Assembly: GCA_903902325.1 (NCBI GenBank) | Contig: CAIUUO010000022.1 | Span: forward strand, 1-64,000 | Source: an uncultured Bacteroidia bacterium | Lineage (GTDB): Bacteria > Bacteroidota > Bacteroidia > Bacteroidales > Prolixibacteraceae | Direction of reading: 5' to 3' | Length of the DNA stretch: 64,000 nt | Shown here: piece by piece, positions 27,513 through 37,131 of the stretch | How positions within the stretch are numbered: the first letter of the stretch is position 1 | How the letters are laid out: every line of letters begins with the position of its first letter | The notes under the pieces: generated by a model | Seen by the model: the letters and a program-made list of their open reading frames with translations, nothing else | The model's database searches: none | Told to the model about the DNA's origin: nothing | Made by a program: the position numbers and the translations under genes

Positions 27513-29057
27513 ATGAGTGTAAAAAACTGTCCGGAAACACCCCGGCAACGAATGATCAGCCTGATGTACCTGGTATTAACGGCTATGCTTGCGCTCAATG
27601 TCGACAAGTCGGTTGTAGATGCATTCGCTGTAGTTGACAAGGGTTTAATGAAAACAATCCAAAACTTCAACAACAAGAATCAAAGCGTTTACGATCATTT
27701 CAACAATGCTGCCCTCGAAAATCCGCAAAAGGCCGGAGAATTGAACCGGACAGTACTTCAGGTCAAGGAAAGAACTGACTCTTTATACAAATACATTACC
27801 CATTTTAAAGAGATAATCGTCAAAAAAGCAGACGGTCCTCAAGGAAGAATTGACAGTATTGTCAACATGACAGACCTTCAGTATCCTGAGGAAATAATGA
27901 TGACAAAAGGCAATGGCGTCTTATTGAAAAGTGCGATTGAAGAATACCGTAAATTTGTACTCTCAAAAATAGATCCCAGTGAAACTGCGCTGATTGCATC
28001 GATAGAGAAGAATCTGGACACTTCAAATCCCCCTGGCAAGGAAGGGAGCAAACCTACCTGGGAAAGCAGTAAATTTGAGGGCTATCCTCTGATTGCCGTG
28101 ATCACGCTGATGTCCAAAATGCAAAGCGATATCCGGAACACGGAATCGGATGTGATCAGTTATTACTATACCAAAATTGATGCATCCTCCTTTAAATTCA
28201 ACAAACTGAAGGCAGTGGTTATGCCCAAAACAGACTTCGTCCTGTTGGGAGAAAAATATGAGGCCAAAGTATTTATTTCGGCCATCGACACAACAGCAGT
28301 CCCCGACATCATAGTGAATGGGAACAAACTGCCCATATTACCCGGTGAGAATGCCGGAACTTACAGTGCTAATGGTAGCGCCGAAGGAACTTTCGTCTGG
28401 AAAGGATTTATCAATTTCAAAAATCCCAACGGTATCATCGTACAATATCCTTTTGAGAAGGAATATCAGGTTGCCAGACCAACCATGGTAGTATCTCCAA
28501 CCAAAATGAATATCCTCTATGCAGGGCTTCCAAATCCTATTTCAGTTTCTGTACCAGGATTTACCGTCAGAGATATTGTTGTGACCATGAGCAATGGCCG
28601 CATTGAGCCCACAACTGATGGTTTCCTGGCCTATCCGGATAAAATCGAAGAGAAGGCCATTATTTCTGTCAGCGTTAAGGAGGAGAAAACGCTCAAACCA
28701 ATTGGCTCAACACCTTTCAGGGTTAAACGTGTTCCGAAACCTGTGGCATCCGTTGCAGGGAACTTGGGGGGCCCAATCGAAAAAAACAGTCTGATGGCTG
28801 ACGAAGGAGTATTTGCAGAAATACCCGAATTCGAGTTCGACATGAAATTCCAGGTTCTTTCGTTTAACTTGTCTGTAACCCAGACGGATGGTTACACGGT
28901 AGATAAACCTGCAACGGGAAACCGGTTTTCGCCCGAACAGAAGAATTTGTTGAGCAAACTGACAAAGGGAAGCCATCTTTACATCGATAACATCGTTGTC
29001 AAGGGAGATGACGGATTCACCAGAACTCTGGCTCCTCTCACTTATAAAATTAAATAA
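27513..29057 (+). CDS. gldM: T9SS inner-membrane/periplasmic protein GldM/PorM
   Basis: 514 aa. A single N-terminal transmembrane helix (QRMISLMYLVLTAMLALNV, residues about 11-29) begins just after the family start KNCPETPRQ. The large periplasmic part has the four-domain layout of the family: a helical D1, then three beta domains ending in a characteristic KLTKGS block. It partners GldL in the motor and reaches the GldK/GldN ring. Confidence 0.97.
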   Translation: MSVKNCPETPRQRMISLMYLVLTAMLALNVDKSVVDAFAVVDKGLMKTIQNFNNKNQSVYDHFNNAALENPQKAGELNRTVLQVKERTDSLYKYITHFKEIIVKKADGPQGRIDSIVNMTDLQYPEEIMMTKGNGVLLKSAIEEYRKFVLSKIDPSETALIASIEKNLDTSNPPGKEGSKPTWESSKFEGYPLIAVITLMSKMQSDIRNTESDVISYYYTKIDASSFKFNKLKAVVMPKTDFVLLGEKYEAKVFISAIDTTAVPDIIVNGNKLPILPGENAGTYSANGSAEGTFVWKGFINFKNPNGIIVQYPFEKEYQVARPTMVVSPTKMNILYAGLPNPISVSVPGFTVRDIVVTMSNGRIEPTTDGFLAYPDKIEEKAIISVSVKEEKTLKPIGSTPFRVKRVPKPVASVAGNLGGPIEKNSLMADEGVFAEIPEFEFDMKFQVLSFNLSVTQTDGYTVDKPATGNRFSPEQKNLLSKLTKGSHLYIDNIVVKGDDGFTRTLAPLTYKIK

Positions 29058-29145
29058 ATGAGTATAAGAACTACGGGTAAAAATTAGTCGCTTGTAACAT
29101 TATTACCTGACGGTTCTTTGGGATATTTAAAAAAATTGTTGAAAT

Positions 29146-30027
29146 ATGAAAAATAAATATCTTTTCATTTTGGTCTTTCTTGTAGGAACAACTGCCTGCA
29201 ATACCCTGATGGGTCAGGGGATTGAGGAACTTGTCAGGAACAAGAATGGCGGGGCTTACGAAAAGAGGATCACCATTGAGCGTAAACCCGCAATTCTGCC
29301 TACAGTAAGAGAAGCAGACGTCATCTGGTCCAAGACCGTGTGGCGGATTATCGATATGAGGGAGAAAATGAATCAGCATTTCTATTTCCCGACCCGCGAG
29401 ATTCAAGGGAGGGTCAATTTGGTCAATCTTCTGCTGAAAGGAATTAAAGAAAACTCCATCACTGCATTTGATGCTTCCGGCACAGATGACAATGAGTTTG
29501 CTGCTCCCATCAGTTATGATCAGGTGATAAAGGAATTTGGGGCGACAAGCAAGACTGGCCAGAAAAGAAATTTTGCAACAGGTCAGCTGGAAGATGTGAC
29601 CATCCAGCAGGACATTCATGCCGATCTAGTCAAACAGCTGATGATCAAAGAAATATGGTATTTCGACAAACAAAAATCTTCGTTGCAGGTACGGATTCTT
29701 GGCATTTGCCCCATCAAGTTGTATTATCGTGATGAGGATGTTAACATGGAAAATCTGCAGAAGAAAAGACTCTTCTGGGTATATTATCCGGACATTAGAA
29801 AACTATTGGCACAAAATGAATCACTGAACGCCCGGAATGGTGCAAGGAATTACAGTTTTGACGATCTTTTTTTAATCCGGAACTTTGATGGGTACATTGT
29901 CAGGGAAGAAAATATTTATGACAACCGTGTCATCACACAATACGCAAACGACGAATACGCTCTCCAGGAATCAGACAGGATTAAAAATTCCATTTTTAAT
30001 TACGAACAGGATCTTTGGGAATACTAG
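29146..30027 (+). CDS. gldN: T9SS ring protein GldN/PorN
   Basis: 293 aa with an exported N-terminus (MKNKYLFILVFLVGTTACN; TTAC may be a lipobox). Family blocks are WSKTVWRIIDMREKMN, IKEIWYFDKQ, RILGICPIKLYY and FWVYYPDIRKLLA. It forms the periplasmic ring with GldK. 88 bp follow gldM. The stop TAG is followed after 7 bases by a heptamer array (GGATAAA) and a strong hairpin, marking the operon end. Confidence 0.96.
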   Translation: MKNKYLFILVFLVGTTACNTLMGQGIEELVRNKNGGAYEKRITIERKPAILPTVREADVIWSKTVWRIIDMREKMNQHFYFPTREIQGRVNLVNLLLKGIKENSITAFDASGTDDNEFAAPISYDQVIKEFGATSKTGQKRNFATGQLEDVTIQQDIHADLVKQLMIKEIWYFDKQKSSLQVRILGICPIKLYYRDEDVNMENLQKKRLFWVYYPDIRKLLAQNESLNARNGARNYSFDDLFLIRNFDGYIVREENIYDNRVITQYANDEYALQESDRIKNSIFNYEQDLWEY

Positions 30028-30034
30028 AAAAAAA

Positions 30035-30055
30035 GGATAAAGGATAAAGGATAAA
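30035..30055 (+). repeat. Heptamer array GGATAAA x3 after gldN
   Basis: Three exact copies of GGATAAA starting 7 bases after the gldN stop. It shares its sense-strand unit with the arrays after radA and after the dCMP deaminase gene. Confidence 0.9.
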
Positions 30056-30096
30056 ATGGAAGAGGCTGCAATATTGATTTGCGGCCTCTTCCATTT
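30054..30096. terminator. Bidirectional terminator gldN / radA
   Basis: A 16-18 bp stem (AAATGGAAGAGGCTGC paired with GCGGCCTCTTCCATTT, one G-T pair) with a short AT loop and A/T runs on both sides. It serves both converging genes and sits between two heptamer arrays. Confidence 0.85.
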
Positions 30097-30130
30097 AAAA
30101 AAAGTACAAGTTGATTCTGCACGAATGCAA

Positions 30131-30172
30131 CTTTTTCCTTTTTCCTTTAGCCTTTAGCCTTTAGCCTTTGGC
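30131..30172 (-). repeat. Heptamer array overlapping the radA 3' end
   Basis: Six 7-bp units on the plus strand: CTTTTTC x2, CTTTAGC x3 and CTTTGGC. On the radA sense strand they read GGCTAAA/GGAAAAA. The radA stop TAA (30161-30163) lies inside a unit, and the last residues of RadA (AKG) are encoded by the array. Confidence 0.9.
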
Positions 30173-31531
30173 CTTCCCAAACAATTCTCTCACCAGTTTC
30201 TCCACACGTTCGATCTGGTGGATCCTGATGTCAAAGCGGGAGAAGTCAACTCCCTTGTTGTATTTGGAGATATAAATATCCTTAAAACCCAACTTCTGGG
30301 CTTCCGCGATTCGTTGTTCGACCCTGCCCACAGGCCGGATTTCACCGGTAAGGCCAATTTCTCCCGAAAAAGCAATTCCCTTATCAATGGCGACATCAAA
30401 ATTCGAAGAGAGGATTGCACAGATAACGGCAAGGTCCATGGCTGGATCATCCACCTTCAAACCCCCGGCAATATTGAGAAAAACATCCTTGACCATCAAT
30501 TTAAATCCTGCCCGCTTTTCCAGCACAGCAAGAAGCATGTTCATGCGACGAAGGTCATAACCTGTGGCCGACCGCTGTGGCGTTCCATATGCAGCAGATC
30601 CTACAAGCGCCTGAACCTCAATCAGAAATGAACGCATTCCTTCGATGGCAGCAGCCGTTGAAGTACCGCTAAGTCCTTCGTTGTGCGAAGAGAGAAGCAT
30701 CTCCGAAGGATTACTCACCTCGCGAAGACCGGATTGCTGCATTTCGTAAATGCCAAGTTCTGAGGTCGACCCGAATCGGTTTTTTACGGATCTGACAATC
30801 CTGTATAGGTGGTTTCTGTCGCCTTCAAACTGTAAAACCGTGTCAACAATGTGTTCAAGGACTTTTGGCCCGGCAAGGCTGCCTTCCTTGTTAATATGCC
30901 CGATAAGTATAACGGAAATGTTGCGGGCTTTGGCCAGTTTCATAATAGCGATGGTGCACTCCCTGATTTGCGTCACGCTGCCTGCCGTAGATTCGATGGC
31001 TTCGCTGCTGACGGTCTGAATGGAATCAATGATAACAAGATCAGGAGATTCTCTTTCGATGTGCAGAAGTACAGATTCCAGAATTGTCTCACATAAAAAA
31101 AGACATGCCGGATTGTTCCCCTCAAGCCTCTCCGCACGCATCTTCAACTGCTGAAGACTCTCCTCCCCTGAAATATAAAGCACCTTTTTGTTTTTCAGTT
31201 GCAAAGCAATCTGAAGTACCAAAGTTGACTTTCCAATTCCCGGTTCACCGCCAAGCAAAATCAGCCCGCCGGGAACCATTCCTCCGCCCAGAACCCGGTT
31301 AAACTCGACATTTGAAGTATCAATACGTGGCAGTTCAAGCAGATTAATCTCATCCAGGGTTACAGGTCTGGCAGATGACTGGATGCCAGAATTTGTTGAT
31401 TGGCTCCTTGCCGGAAGTGATACTTCTTCCTGAAAAGTATTCCACTCGCCACAGGATGAACAATGTCCAATCCATTTAGGGGAGGCATATCCGCAATTCT
31501 GGCAGACGAAGGAAGTTTTAATCTTTGCCAA
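30161..31531 (-). CDS. radA: DNA repair protein RadA
   Basis: 456 aa RecA-family ATPase that promotes branch migration in recombination. Order: N-terminal C4 zinc finger (CQNCGYASPKW..CSSCGEW, residues 10-30), Walker A GGEPGIGKST, the RadA-specific KNRFGST motif, and a C-terminal Lon-like domain (GLTGEIRPVGR). All key motifs are intact. Last gene of panC-panD-radA, 5 bp after panD. The C-terminal tail GKAKG comes from a heptamer array that also supplies the stop. Confidence 0.97.
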   Translation of the reverse strand: MAKIKTSFVCQNCGYASPKWIGHCSSCGEWNTFQEEVSLPARSQSTNSGIQSSARPVTLDEINLLELPRIDTSNVEFNRVLGGGMVPGGLILLGGEPGIGKSTLVLQIALQLKNKKVLYISGEESLQQLKMRAERLEGNNPACLFLCETILESVLLHIERESPDLVIIDSIQTVSSEAIESTAGSVTQIRECTIAIMKLAKARNISVILIGHINKEGSLAGPKVLEHIVDTVLQFEGDRNHLYRIVRSVKNRFGSTSELGIYEMQQSGLREVSNPSEMLLSSHNEGLSGTSTAAAIEGMRSFLIEVQALVGSAAYGTPQRSATGYDLRRMNMLLAVLEKRAGFKLMVKDVFLNIAGGLKVDDPAMDLAVICAILSSNFDVAIDKGIAFSGEIGLTGEIRPVGRVEQRIAEAQKLGFKDIYISKYNKGVDFSRFDIRIHQIERVEKLVRELFGKAKG

Positions 31532-31536
31532 TTTAT

Positions 31537-31887
31537 TTATATCAGCCTGTTGGTTTCAGTATCTGGAAAAACTATAGAAGGTTGAAATGTCTTCGCCTCT
31601 TCAAAATCGATGGTGGCATAGGAAACAATGATGATAACATCTCCCACAACCACCTTTCGTGCAGCCGGGCCATTCAGAATGATATCACCTGATTTCCTCT
31701 TTCCGCGTATCACATAGGTTTCGAACCGCTCACCATTGTTAACATTGATGACCTGCACCTTCTCATTCACAATCAGGTTGGCAGCTTCCATCAGATCTTC
31801 ATCGATGGTAATACTCCCCACATACTGAAGATCAGCGCCAGTTACAGTTACCCGATGGATTTTTGATTTGCAAATTTCTATAAACAT
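31537..31887 (-). CDS. panD: Aspartate 1-decarboxylase
   Basis: 116 aa pyruvoyl enzyme making beta-alanine for pantothenate. The self-cleavage site Gly24-Ser25 lies in QYVGSITID, and the conserved Lys9 and the NGPAAR loop are present. It lies 11 bp after panC, whose product uses the beta-alanine made here. Confidence 0.97.
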   Translation of the reverse strand: MFIEICKSKIHRVTVTGADLQYVGSITIDEDLMEAANLIVNEKVQVINVNNGERFETYVIRGKRKSGDIILNGPAARKVVVGDVIIIVSYATIDFEEAKTFQPSIVFPDTETNRLI

Positions 31888-31898
31888 CTGTGATATTG

Positions 31899-32744
31899 TT
31901 ATTTGTCAAAAACTATGTTGTCGATTAATCTGACTGAACCTGCAAAGACAGCGATACAGCCAACTTTTGTTCCTTTTTGATTCCAGTCAGTGACTGACTG
32001 AAGCGTCAGTTCATCCACAATTTCAAAATATTCCGTTTTAAGAAGTCCTAGCGAGTCAATTTTTCCAATCACCCGTGTTTTCACTTCATGAGGAGTAAAA
32101 TTTGTGGCATCTGCTCGTGCCTCCTTCAGTATACGGTAAATTTGCGGAACAACTATCCGATGTTCCGGAGTTAGAAGCTTATTCCGTGAACTCAAAGCCA
32201 GACCGTCATCTTCCCTGACTGTTTCACAGGCAACCAGATTTACGGGAAGATGAAGCTTTTCCTTCAGATTTTTGATGATTGAATATTGCTGAAAATCCTT
32301 AAGCCCAAAATAGGCTCTATCGGGCATGACAATGCTGAAAAGTTTACTGACTACCTGAGCGACACCATTAAAATGACCAGGTCTGAAATGCCCTTCCATC
32401 ACCGTTTCCAGAGTACCAAAATCAAATTCTCTCGTATCAGAATCTGGATAGATTTCAGTGACACTGGGTACGAAAATGTAATCGCATACAACAGTAGAAA
32501 GTAATCCGGCATCTGCATCCAGGTTTCTCGGATAATTTTTCAAATCATTCGGATCATTGAATTGAGTCGGGTTGACAAATATTGAGACGACAACGCGATC
32601 GTTTTCCTTTGCTGCTTGTTCTACCAATGAGAGGTGCCCCTTGTGTAAGGCACCCATGGTGGGCACAAAGCCAATCAACAGACCCTTGTCCCTGTCAGCC
32701 TTAAGTGACTGCTGCAATTCACTAATCGTCTTGAAAATCTCCAT
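31899..32744 (-). CDS. panC: Pantothenate synthetase
   Basis: 281 aa from ATG at 32744 ([10 protein letters not shown]); the longer frame to 32822 adds a non-conserved leader. It joins pantoate to beta-alanine using ATP. The nucleotidyltransferase motif [10 protein letters not shown] (HxGH type), FVNPTQFN, and [10 protein letters not shown] are intact. First gene of panC-panD-radA. Confidence 0.96.
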   Translation of the reverse strand: MEIFKTISELQQSLKADRDKGLLIGFVPTMGALHKGHLSLVEQAAKENDRVVVSIFVNPTQFNDPNDLKNYPRNLDADAGLLSTVVCDYIFVPSVTEIYPDSDTREFDFGTLETVMEGHFRPGHFNGVAQVVSKLFSIVMPDRAYFGLKDFQQYSIIKNLKEKLHLPVNLVACETVREDDGLALSSRNKLLTPEHRIVVPQIYRILKEARADATNFTPHEVKTRVIGKIDSLGLLKTEYFEIVDELTLQSVTDWNQKGTKVGCIAVFAGSVRLIDNIVFDK

Positions 32745-32958
32745 TTCTAAATTCAGATCTGTATGCAAAGTAACAAAATAAAAGTGACTAAACTGAACTA
32801 ACGTGACTAAAGTAAAAGGCAATAACTAATTTCCAATCATGTTTTTTGGAAGGATAATTGCACGTTCAACCATTCATGCGTCCTTCGTGAAACGATCGTC
32901 CACTTTGACACACTTTCCTTACTTTCACTTAGTTTAACTTTTAGCCTCTTGGAATTGG

Positions 32959-32989
32959 TTGAAAGTTGCGGAAATTTTATATATTTTTG
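32959..32989 (+). promoter_or_regulatory. Promoter of the glycogen-synthase-like gene
   Basis: TTG (32959-32961), a 20-bp spacer and TATTTTTG (32982-32989), a full match to the Bacteroidota promoter pattern, 22 bp before the ATG at 33012. Confidence 0.55.
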
Positions 32990-33011
32990 CAAAACATTTT
33001 AAGTTAAAGAA

Positions 33012-33815
33012 ATGGAAAAAAAGAAGGTTCTATTTATCTCACAAGAAATCACACCGTATTTGCCTGAATCGGAAATTGCCGAAATTGGTCGGTATCTGCC
33101 TCAGGGGATACAGGAACGGGGGAAAGAGATCCGTACCTTCATGCCACGTTTCGGGAATGTCAATGAAAGAAGAAACCAACTCCATGAAGTGATCAGACTA
33201 TCCGGAATGAATCTGATAATCAATGACAATGATCATCCCCTGATAATTAAAGTTGCATCCATTCAGGCTGCCCGGATGCAGGTTTACTTCATCGACAATG
33301 AAGATTATTTTCAAAGAAAATATTCACTGAGAAACGAGAATAATGTCGAATTCGAAGACAACGATGAACGTGCAATTTTCTTCGCAAGGGGAGTACTTGA
33401 GACTGTAATCAAACTCCGTTGGTCACCTGACATTATTCATTGTCATGGCTGGTTTACAGGAATGGTACCTTTATTTGTTAAAAAAACTTACAAAGACAAC
33501 CCCTTGTTTGCCAATACCCGCATTGTTTATTCTGTGTATAACGATCAGTTTGAAAATCCTCTTAACAGCGAGATGGCCAGGAAAATCGCAGAGGATGGCA
33601 TAGATATGAGTGACATCTCAATCATCAACGAACCAAATTTTGAAAATTACAGTAAGCTTGCCCTTAATTATTCGGATGCGGCGATCAAAGGGAGTGAAGT
33701 GATTAATAAGAACATAGAACAATATATTATAGATTCCGGAATGCAGTATCTCGACTTTCAACCCAAAGAAAGTTACATCGATTCTTATTTCGATTTTTAC
33801 AATAAAATTTTATAA
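33012..33815 (+). CDS. Half-length glycogen/starch synthase-like protein (GT5 N-domain only)
   Basis: 267 aa. It matches only the N-terminal starch-synthase catalytic domain: KVLFISQEITPYLPESEIAE near the start, GRYLPQGI, and DIIHCHGWFTGMVP near residue 140. The C-terminal nucleotide-sugar-binding half of GT5 is absent, and the ADP-glucose site KxGGL is replaced by a variant (ESEIAEIG). Glycogen synthesis by this protein alone is therefore doubtful. The frame closes cleanly before the DUF4270 gene, and I recall such short forms as normal in Bacteroidales next to panC and DUF4270, so it does not look like recent damage. Confidence 0.8.
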   Translation: MEKKKVLFISQEITPYLPESEIAEIGRYLPQGIQERGKEIRTFMPRFGNVNERRNQLHEVIRLSGMNLIINDNDHPLIIKVASIQAARMQVYFIDNEDYFQRKYSLRNENNVEFEDNDERAIFFARGVLETVIKLRWSPDIIHCHGWFTGMVPLFVKKTYKDNPLFANTRIVYSVYNDQFENPLNSEMARKIAEDGIDMSDISIINEPNFENYSKLALNYSDAAIKGSEVINKNIEQYIIDSGMQYLDFQPKESYIDSYFDFYNKIL

Positions 33816-33838
33816 TTTTCGCCGATTTTACTAAAAAG

Positions 33839-35149
33839 TTGATTCCATTGAAAAATCGAAATTTTGAAGTATTTTCCCTTGTTGGGGCTATATTTATAAT
33901 CTCTCTCATAATTACAGGTTGCAAAAAAGGTGACATCAGTCTGGGTAAAAATTTATTACCCGGCAGCTCGGTGGTTTACAGCAGAAACTATTATGAGGCC
34001 GGTACAATTCGGTCATTTACCTACTTTGATGATAAAATAAGGGTTGATCATCCCGCTTACAATTTTATCGGCAGCTTTAATGATCCGCTTTTCGGGAGGA
34101 CTGATGGTGGTTTTGCCGCACAATACCGTCTCGCCGCAAATCCAGATTATGATAAAACCGCAACCCTTGATTCGCTCATATTAAGGTTAACGTACAAACA
34201 ATTGTATGGGGATACTCTGACAAAACAGACCCTGAACGTGTATGAATTGAACGGAGACCTTGATTACGATGCCAAATACCTGTCATCTTTCAACTTAAAA
34301 TCTTTAGCCAATACAAAATCGCTCGGTTCGGTAAGTTTTATTCCAAGATTCAAAACGGATTCTGCAAAGACGGATACCACCATACAGTATATTCGTTTAA
34401 TGCTTAATCCTGAACTGGGCAAACGGCTTTTGAAAATGGATTCGCTGCAGATGATCTCAAACGAGGAGTTTCTGAAATATTTTAAGGGTCTTTATATTGA
34501 ACCCGCTGCCGTCTCGAGGAAGGGAACCTTGATCGGGCTTACTGTTGCAGGGTCAGGAATGGGACTTTATTACCATACAGCAACGAAGGACTCCCTGTTT
34601 TTCTCCTATAATGTTACCTCCAATTCAGCCAATGTAGCCGCATTCGCACACGATTACCAGAAAAGTCCATTCATACCACATATGAACCAGAACATTATTC
34701 AGGATTCCCTGATTTACCTCCAACCTACGGGAGGTACTAAAGTCAGGGTCGATATTCCATCCATGAGTAAATGGAAGGATTCGACACAATATGTAGTGAG
34801 CAAGGCTTCCGTGGTATTTCATGTTGATACGCTTGCCACCGACTTCAGAAGGTATGATTTGCCAAGCCGGTTGTATCTGAAGTATATGGATGCCAGCGGA
34901 GTCGAAACATTTCCGAAGGATAGCCAGTTATCATCCGTTTATTATGGTGGTATTTATGATGCGACAACGGCCACCTATACATTTAACATAACAAGGCACG
35001 TAGATCAAATTATTAGCGGGGAAGTTCTTACGACAAGCTTCTATCTGGTACATGCCAACAGGAACGGATCTGCCAGCCGTGTCGTCCTGAAAGGAGGGAA
35101 CAGTTCACAGCCAATTGAACTGTACGTCAAATATACCCGGTACCAATAA
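33839..35149 (+). CDS. DUF4270 outer-envelope lipoprotein
   Basis: 436 aa starting at TTG (33839, or TTG 33848). Lipoprotein signal with lipobox IITGC. The body is beta-rich with the DUF4270 pattern: GSFNDPLFGRTDGGFAAQY near the N-terminus (split motif) and LYVKYTRYQ at the end. No catalytic residues are identifiable; DUF4270 proteins are surface or periplasmic lipoproteins of unknown role. 23 bp after the glycogen-synthase-like gene, so probably co-transcribed. Confidence 0.85.
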   Translation: MIPLKNRNFEVFSLVGAIFIISLIITGCKKGDISLGKNLLPGSSVVYSRNYYEAGTIRSFTYFDDKIRVDHPAYNFIGSFNDPLFGRTDGGFAAQYRLAANPDYDKTATLDSLILRLTYKQLYGDTLTKQTLNVYELNGDLDYDAKYLSSFNLKSLANTKSLGSVSFIPRFKTDSAKTDTTIQYIRLMLNPELGKRLLKMDSLQMISNEEFLKYFKGLYIEPAAVSRKGTLIGLTVAGSGMGLYYHTATKDSLFFSYNVTSNSANVAAFAHDYQKSPFIPHMNQNIIQDSLIYLQPTGGTKVRVDIPSMSKWKDSTQYVVSKASVVFHVDTLATDFRRYDLPSRLYLKYMDASGVETFPKDSQLSSVYYGGIYDATTATYTFNITRHVDQIISGEVLTTSFYLVHANRNGSASRVVLKGGNSSQPIELYVKYTRYQ

Positions 35150-35238
35150 CCAAATGACGAAACTAACAGGATGCCGGTTAAAATTTAAGGTATCTGCTTG
35201 TACCGGTAAGAGAATTCGAATTAAAAACGAGATGGACT

Positions 35239-37113
35239 GTGACAAAGAGGATTTTATATAACATTGTTTCAGTACTGGTTCCGATAGTTCTGGTCTATTC
35301 CTGTGCTAATATGGGGATGCCCAAGGGTGGACCCAAAGACAAGACGCCTCCCGTTATTGTCAGAAGTATCCCCGCATTCAATCAACTCAATTACAAGGAT
35401 AACAAAGTCAGGATTACGTTCAATGAATTCGTGATACCGGATGATTTGAACGAAAAATTCATCATCTCACCCCCTACCAAAAAGAAGCCAAAATTCAGCA
35501 CCAAGGGCAAAACTTTTGTTGTAGACCTGCAAGAAAAACTGCAGCCAAATACCACTTATTCACTTGATTTCAAGGACGGGATCGTTGACAACAACGAGAA
35601 GAACAAATACAAGAATCTTCGGATGGCCTTCTCAACTGGTCCCACTCTGGATACGCTAAGGATTGTTGGATTTGTCAGGGACGCCTTCACCCTGGAACCT
35701 TCAAAAAACTGTTATGTATTGCTTTACAAAGGAACATCGGATACCCTGGTTCATAAATCCCGACCGGATTTTGTCGGGAAAACAAATTTTCAGGGTTTCT
35801 TTGCCATTACCAACTTACCTGCGGCAAGTTACATGATGTACGCCATTGCCGACATAGACAACAACCTGAAATATACGGCAGGAGTCGATTCCATCTCCTT
35901 TCTGGACAAAAGAATTACTCCTACTGCCACATATGAGCCCAAAAGGGATACCGTTGTGACTGGTTCAGATACACTGGTTGTTTTGGGCAAAACGAGGTTT
36001 TATCCTGACCCTGTTAATTTCTCCTTGTTCTTCGAGAAGGGTTTCGATCTCAACCTGGATAAATATAACCGGACTAGTCGTCAGACCATTGACCTAACCT
36101 TTACAGGCTCTACAGCGGATACTTTCAACATCGAATTACTCAAAGTCCATCCGAAGGGCTCCTGGAACCAGATTGAAAAATCAAGGTATGCTGATACAAT
36201 GAAGGTTTGGATTACTGATTCCATGGTTATTAAAAGGGATACACTTGCGCTCAAACTTTCCTTCCTGCAACAGGATAGTCTGGGGGCTTTTTTTGTCAAA
36301 AAGGATACAATTAAACTTTACCTACCAGAAGATCTGACAAATAAGTCGGATAAAAATGACCGTAAAAAGCGAAGAAAAATTGTGAATGAGCAAAAAAACA
36401 TAACCCTTACGTCCAATATCGGGGCCAATTTCGATACGTACAAAAGCATCCGCATAGATTCGCCCGAACCAATTGCCTCGTTCGACACTTCGAAAGTCAG
36501 GCTCTTCGTAAAAAAAGATACTACCTTTTTCAAAATATCTCCCAAAATCAAGGCTGACTCAACAAGTCACAGAAGGTTTTTCATCTCATATCCATGGGGA
36601 TTTGGCACGAGTTACAGACTCACAATAGATTCCACTGCTTTCTATACAATTTACGGGCTATATGGGAAAGCCGTCAAAACAGATTTTAAAACACAGGAGG
36701 AAGAACATTACGGGAAAATTATTTGCTCCATAAAGAATGCAAACGGGCCAACCATCATTCAGCTCCTTGAGAACACCAAAGAAGAAAGGGTGCTGAAAAC
36801 CTTCCGGATCAAAAAGGACGAAGTGGTTACCATTCCCTTTCTCGAACCCACCAAATACCTGTTAAAAGCAATTTTCGACAAAAATAATAACGGAGTTTGG
36901 GATTCAGGGAATCTGAAGACAAAGCAGGTACCAGAAGAGGTGTGCTATTATCAGGCCGTTATCAAGGTCAGGTCAAACTGGGACAATAGTTTTGCATGGA
37001 CATTACCCGATCCTGAGGGTTTCAGGAAGAAGATCATTGATGCAGATGTAGAAGCAGAGAAACTCAATAAAAAGAAGAAGAACCCAACCCAACAAAAATC
37101 AAGACTCTTTTAA
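35239..37113 (+). CDS. Ig-like domain-containing lipoprotein
   Basis: 624 aa from GTG at 35239; the signal peptide has a lipobox near VLVYSCAN. An N-terminal bacterial Ig-like domain of the BIG_5/SwmB type covers about residues 30-125 (KDKTPPVIVRSIPAFNQ, then ITFNEFV and LQPNTTYSLDF). Long beta-rich repeats follow, with a basic Lys-rich C-terminus. This architecture is common in Bacteroidota; role unknown, probably cell-surface. It follows DUF4270 by 89 bp. Confidence 0.82.
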   Translation: MTKRILYNIVSVLVPIVLVYSCANMGMPKGGPKDKTPPVIVRSIPAFNQLNYKDNKVRITFNEFVIPDDLNEKFIISPPTKKKPKFSTKGKTFVVDLQEKLQPNTTYSLDFKDGIVDNNEKNKYKNLRMAFSTGPTLDTLRIVGFVRDAFTLEPSKNCYVLLYKGTSDTLVHKSRPDFVGKTNFQGFFAITNLPAASYMMYAIADIDNNLKYTAGVDSISFLDKRITPTATYEPKRDTVVTGSDTLVVLGKTRFYPDPVNFSLFFEKGFDLNLDKYNRTSRQTIDLTFTGSTADTFNIELLKVHPKGSWNQIEKSRYADTMKVWITDSMVIKRDTLALKLSFLQQDSLGAFFVKKDTIKLYLPEDLTNKSDKNDRKKRRKIVNEQKNITLTSNIGANFDTYKSIRIDSPEPIASFDTSKVRLFVKKDTTFFKISPKIKADSTSHRRFFISYPWGFGTSYRLTIDSTAFYTIYGLYGKAVKTDFKTQEEEHYGKIICSIKNANGPTIIQLLENTKEERVLKTFRIKKDEVVTIPFLEPTKYLLKAIFDKNNNGVWDSGNLKTKQVPEEVCYYQAVIKVRSNWDNSFAWTLPDPEGFRKKIIDADVEAEKLNKKKKNPTQQKSRLF

Positions 37114-37131
37114 ATAATCTAAAATTAAGTT

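Noticed and set aside
30131-30172. CRISPR-like array
   Set aside because: The units are 7 bp with no spacers; it is a simple tandem repeat.
32745-32822. Longer panC frame
   Set aside because: The extra residues are not part of the conserved protein; the ATG at 32744 gives the expected N-terminus before the HxGH motif.
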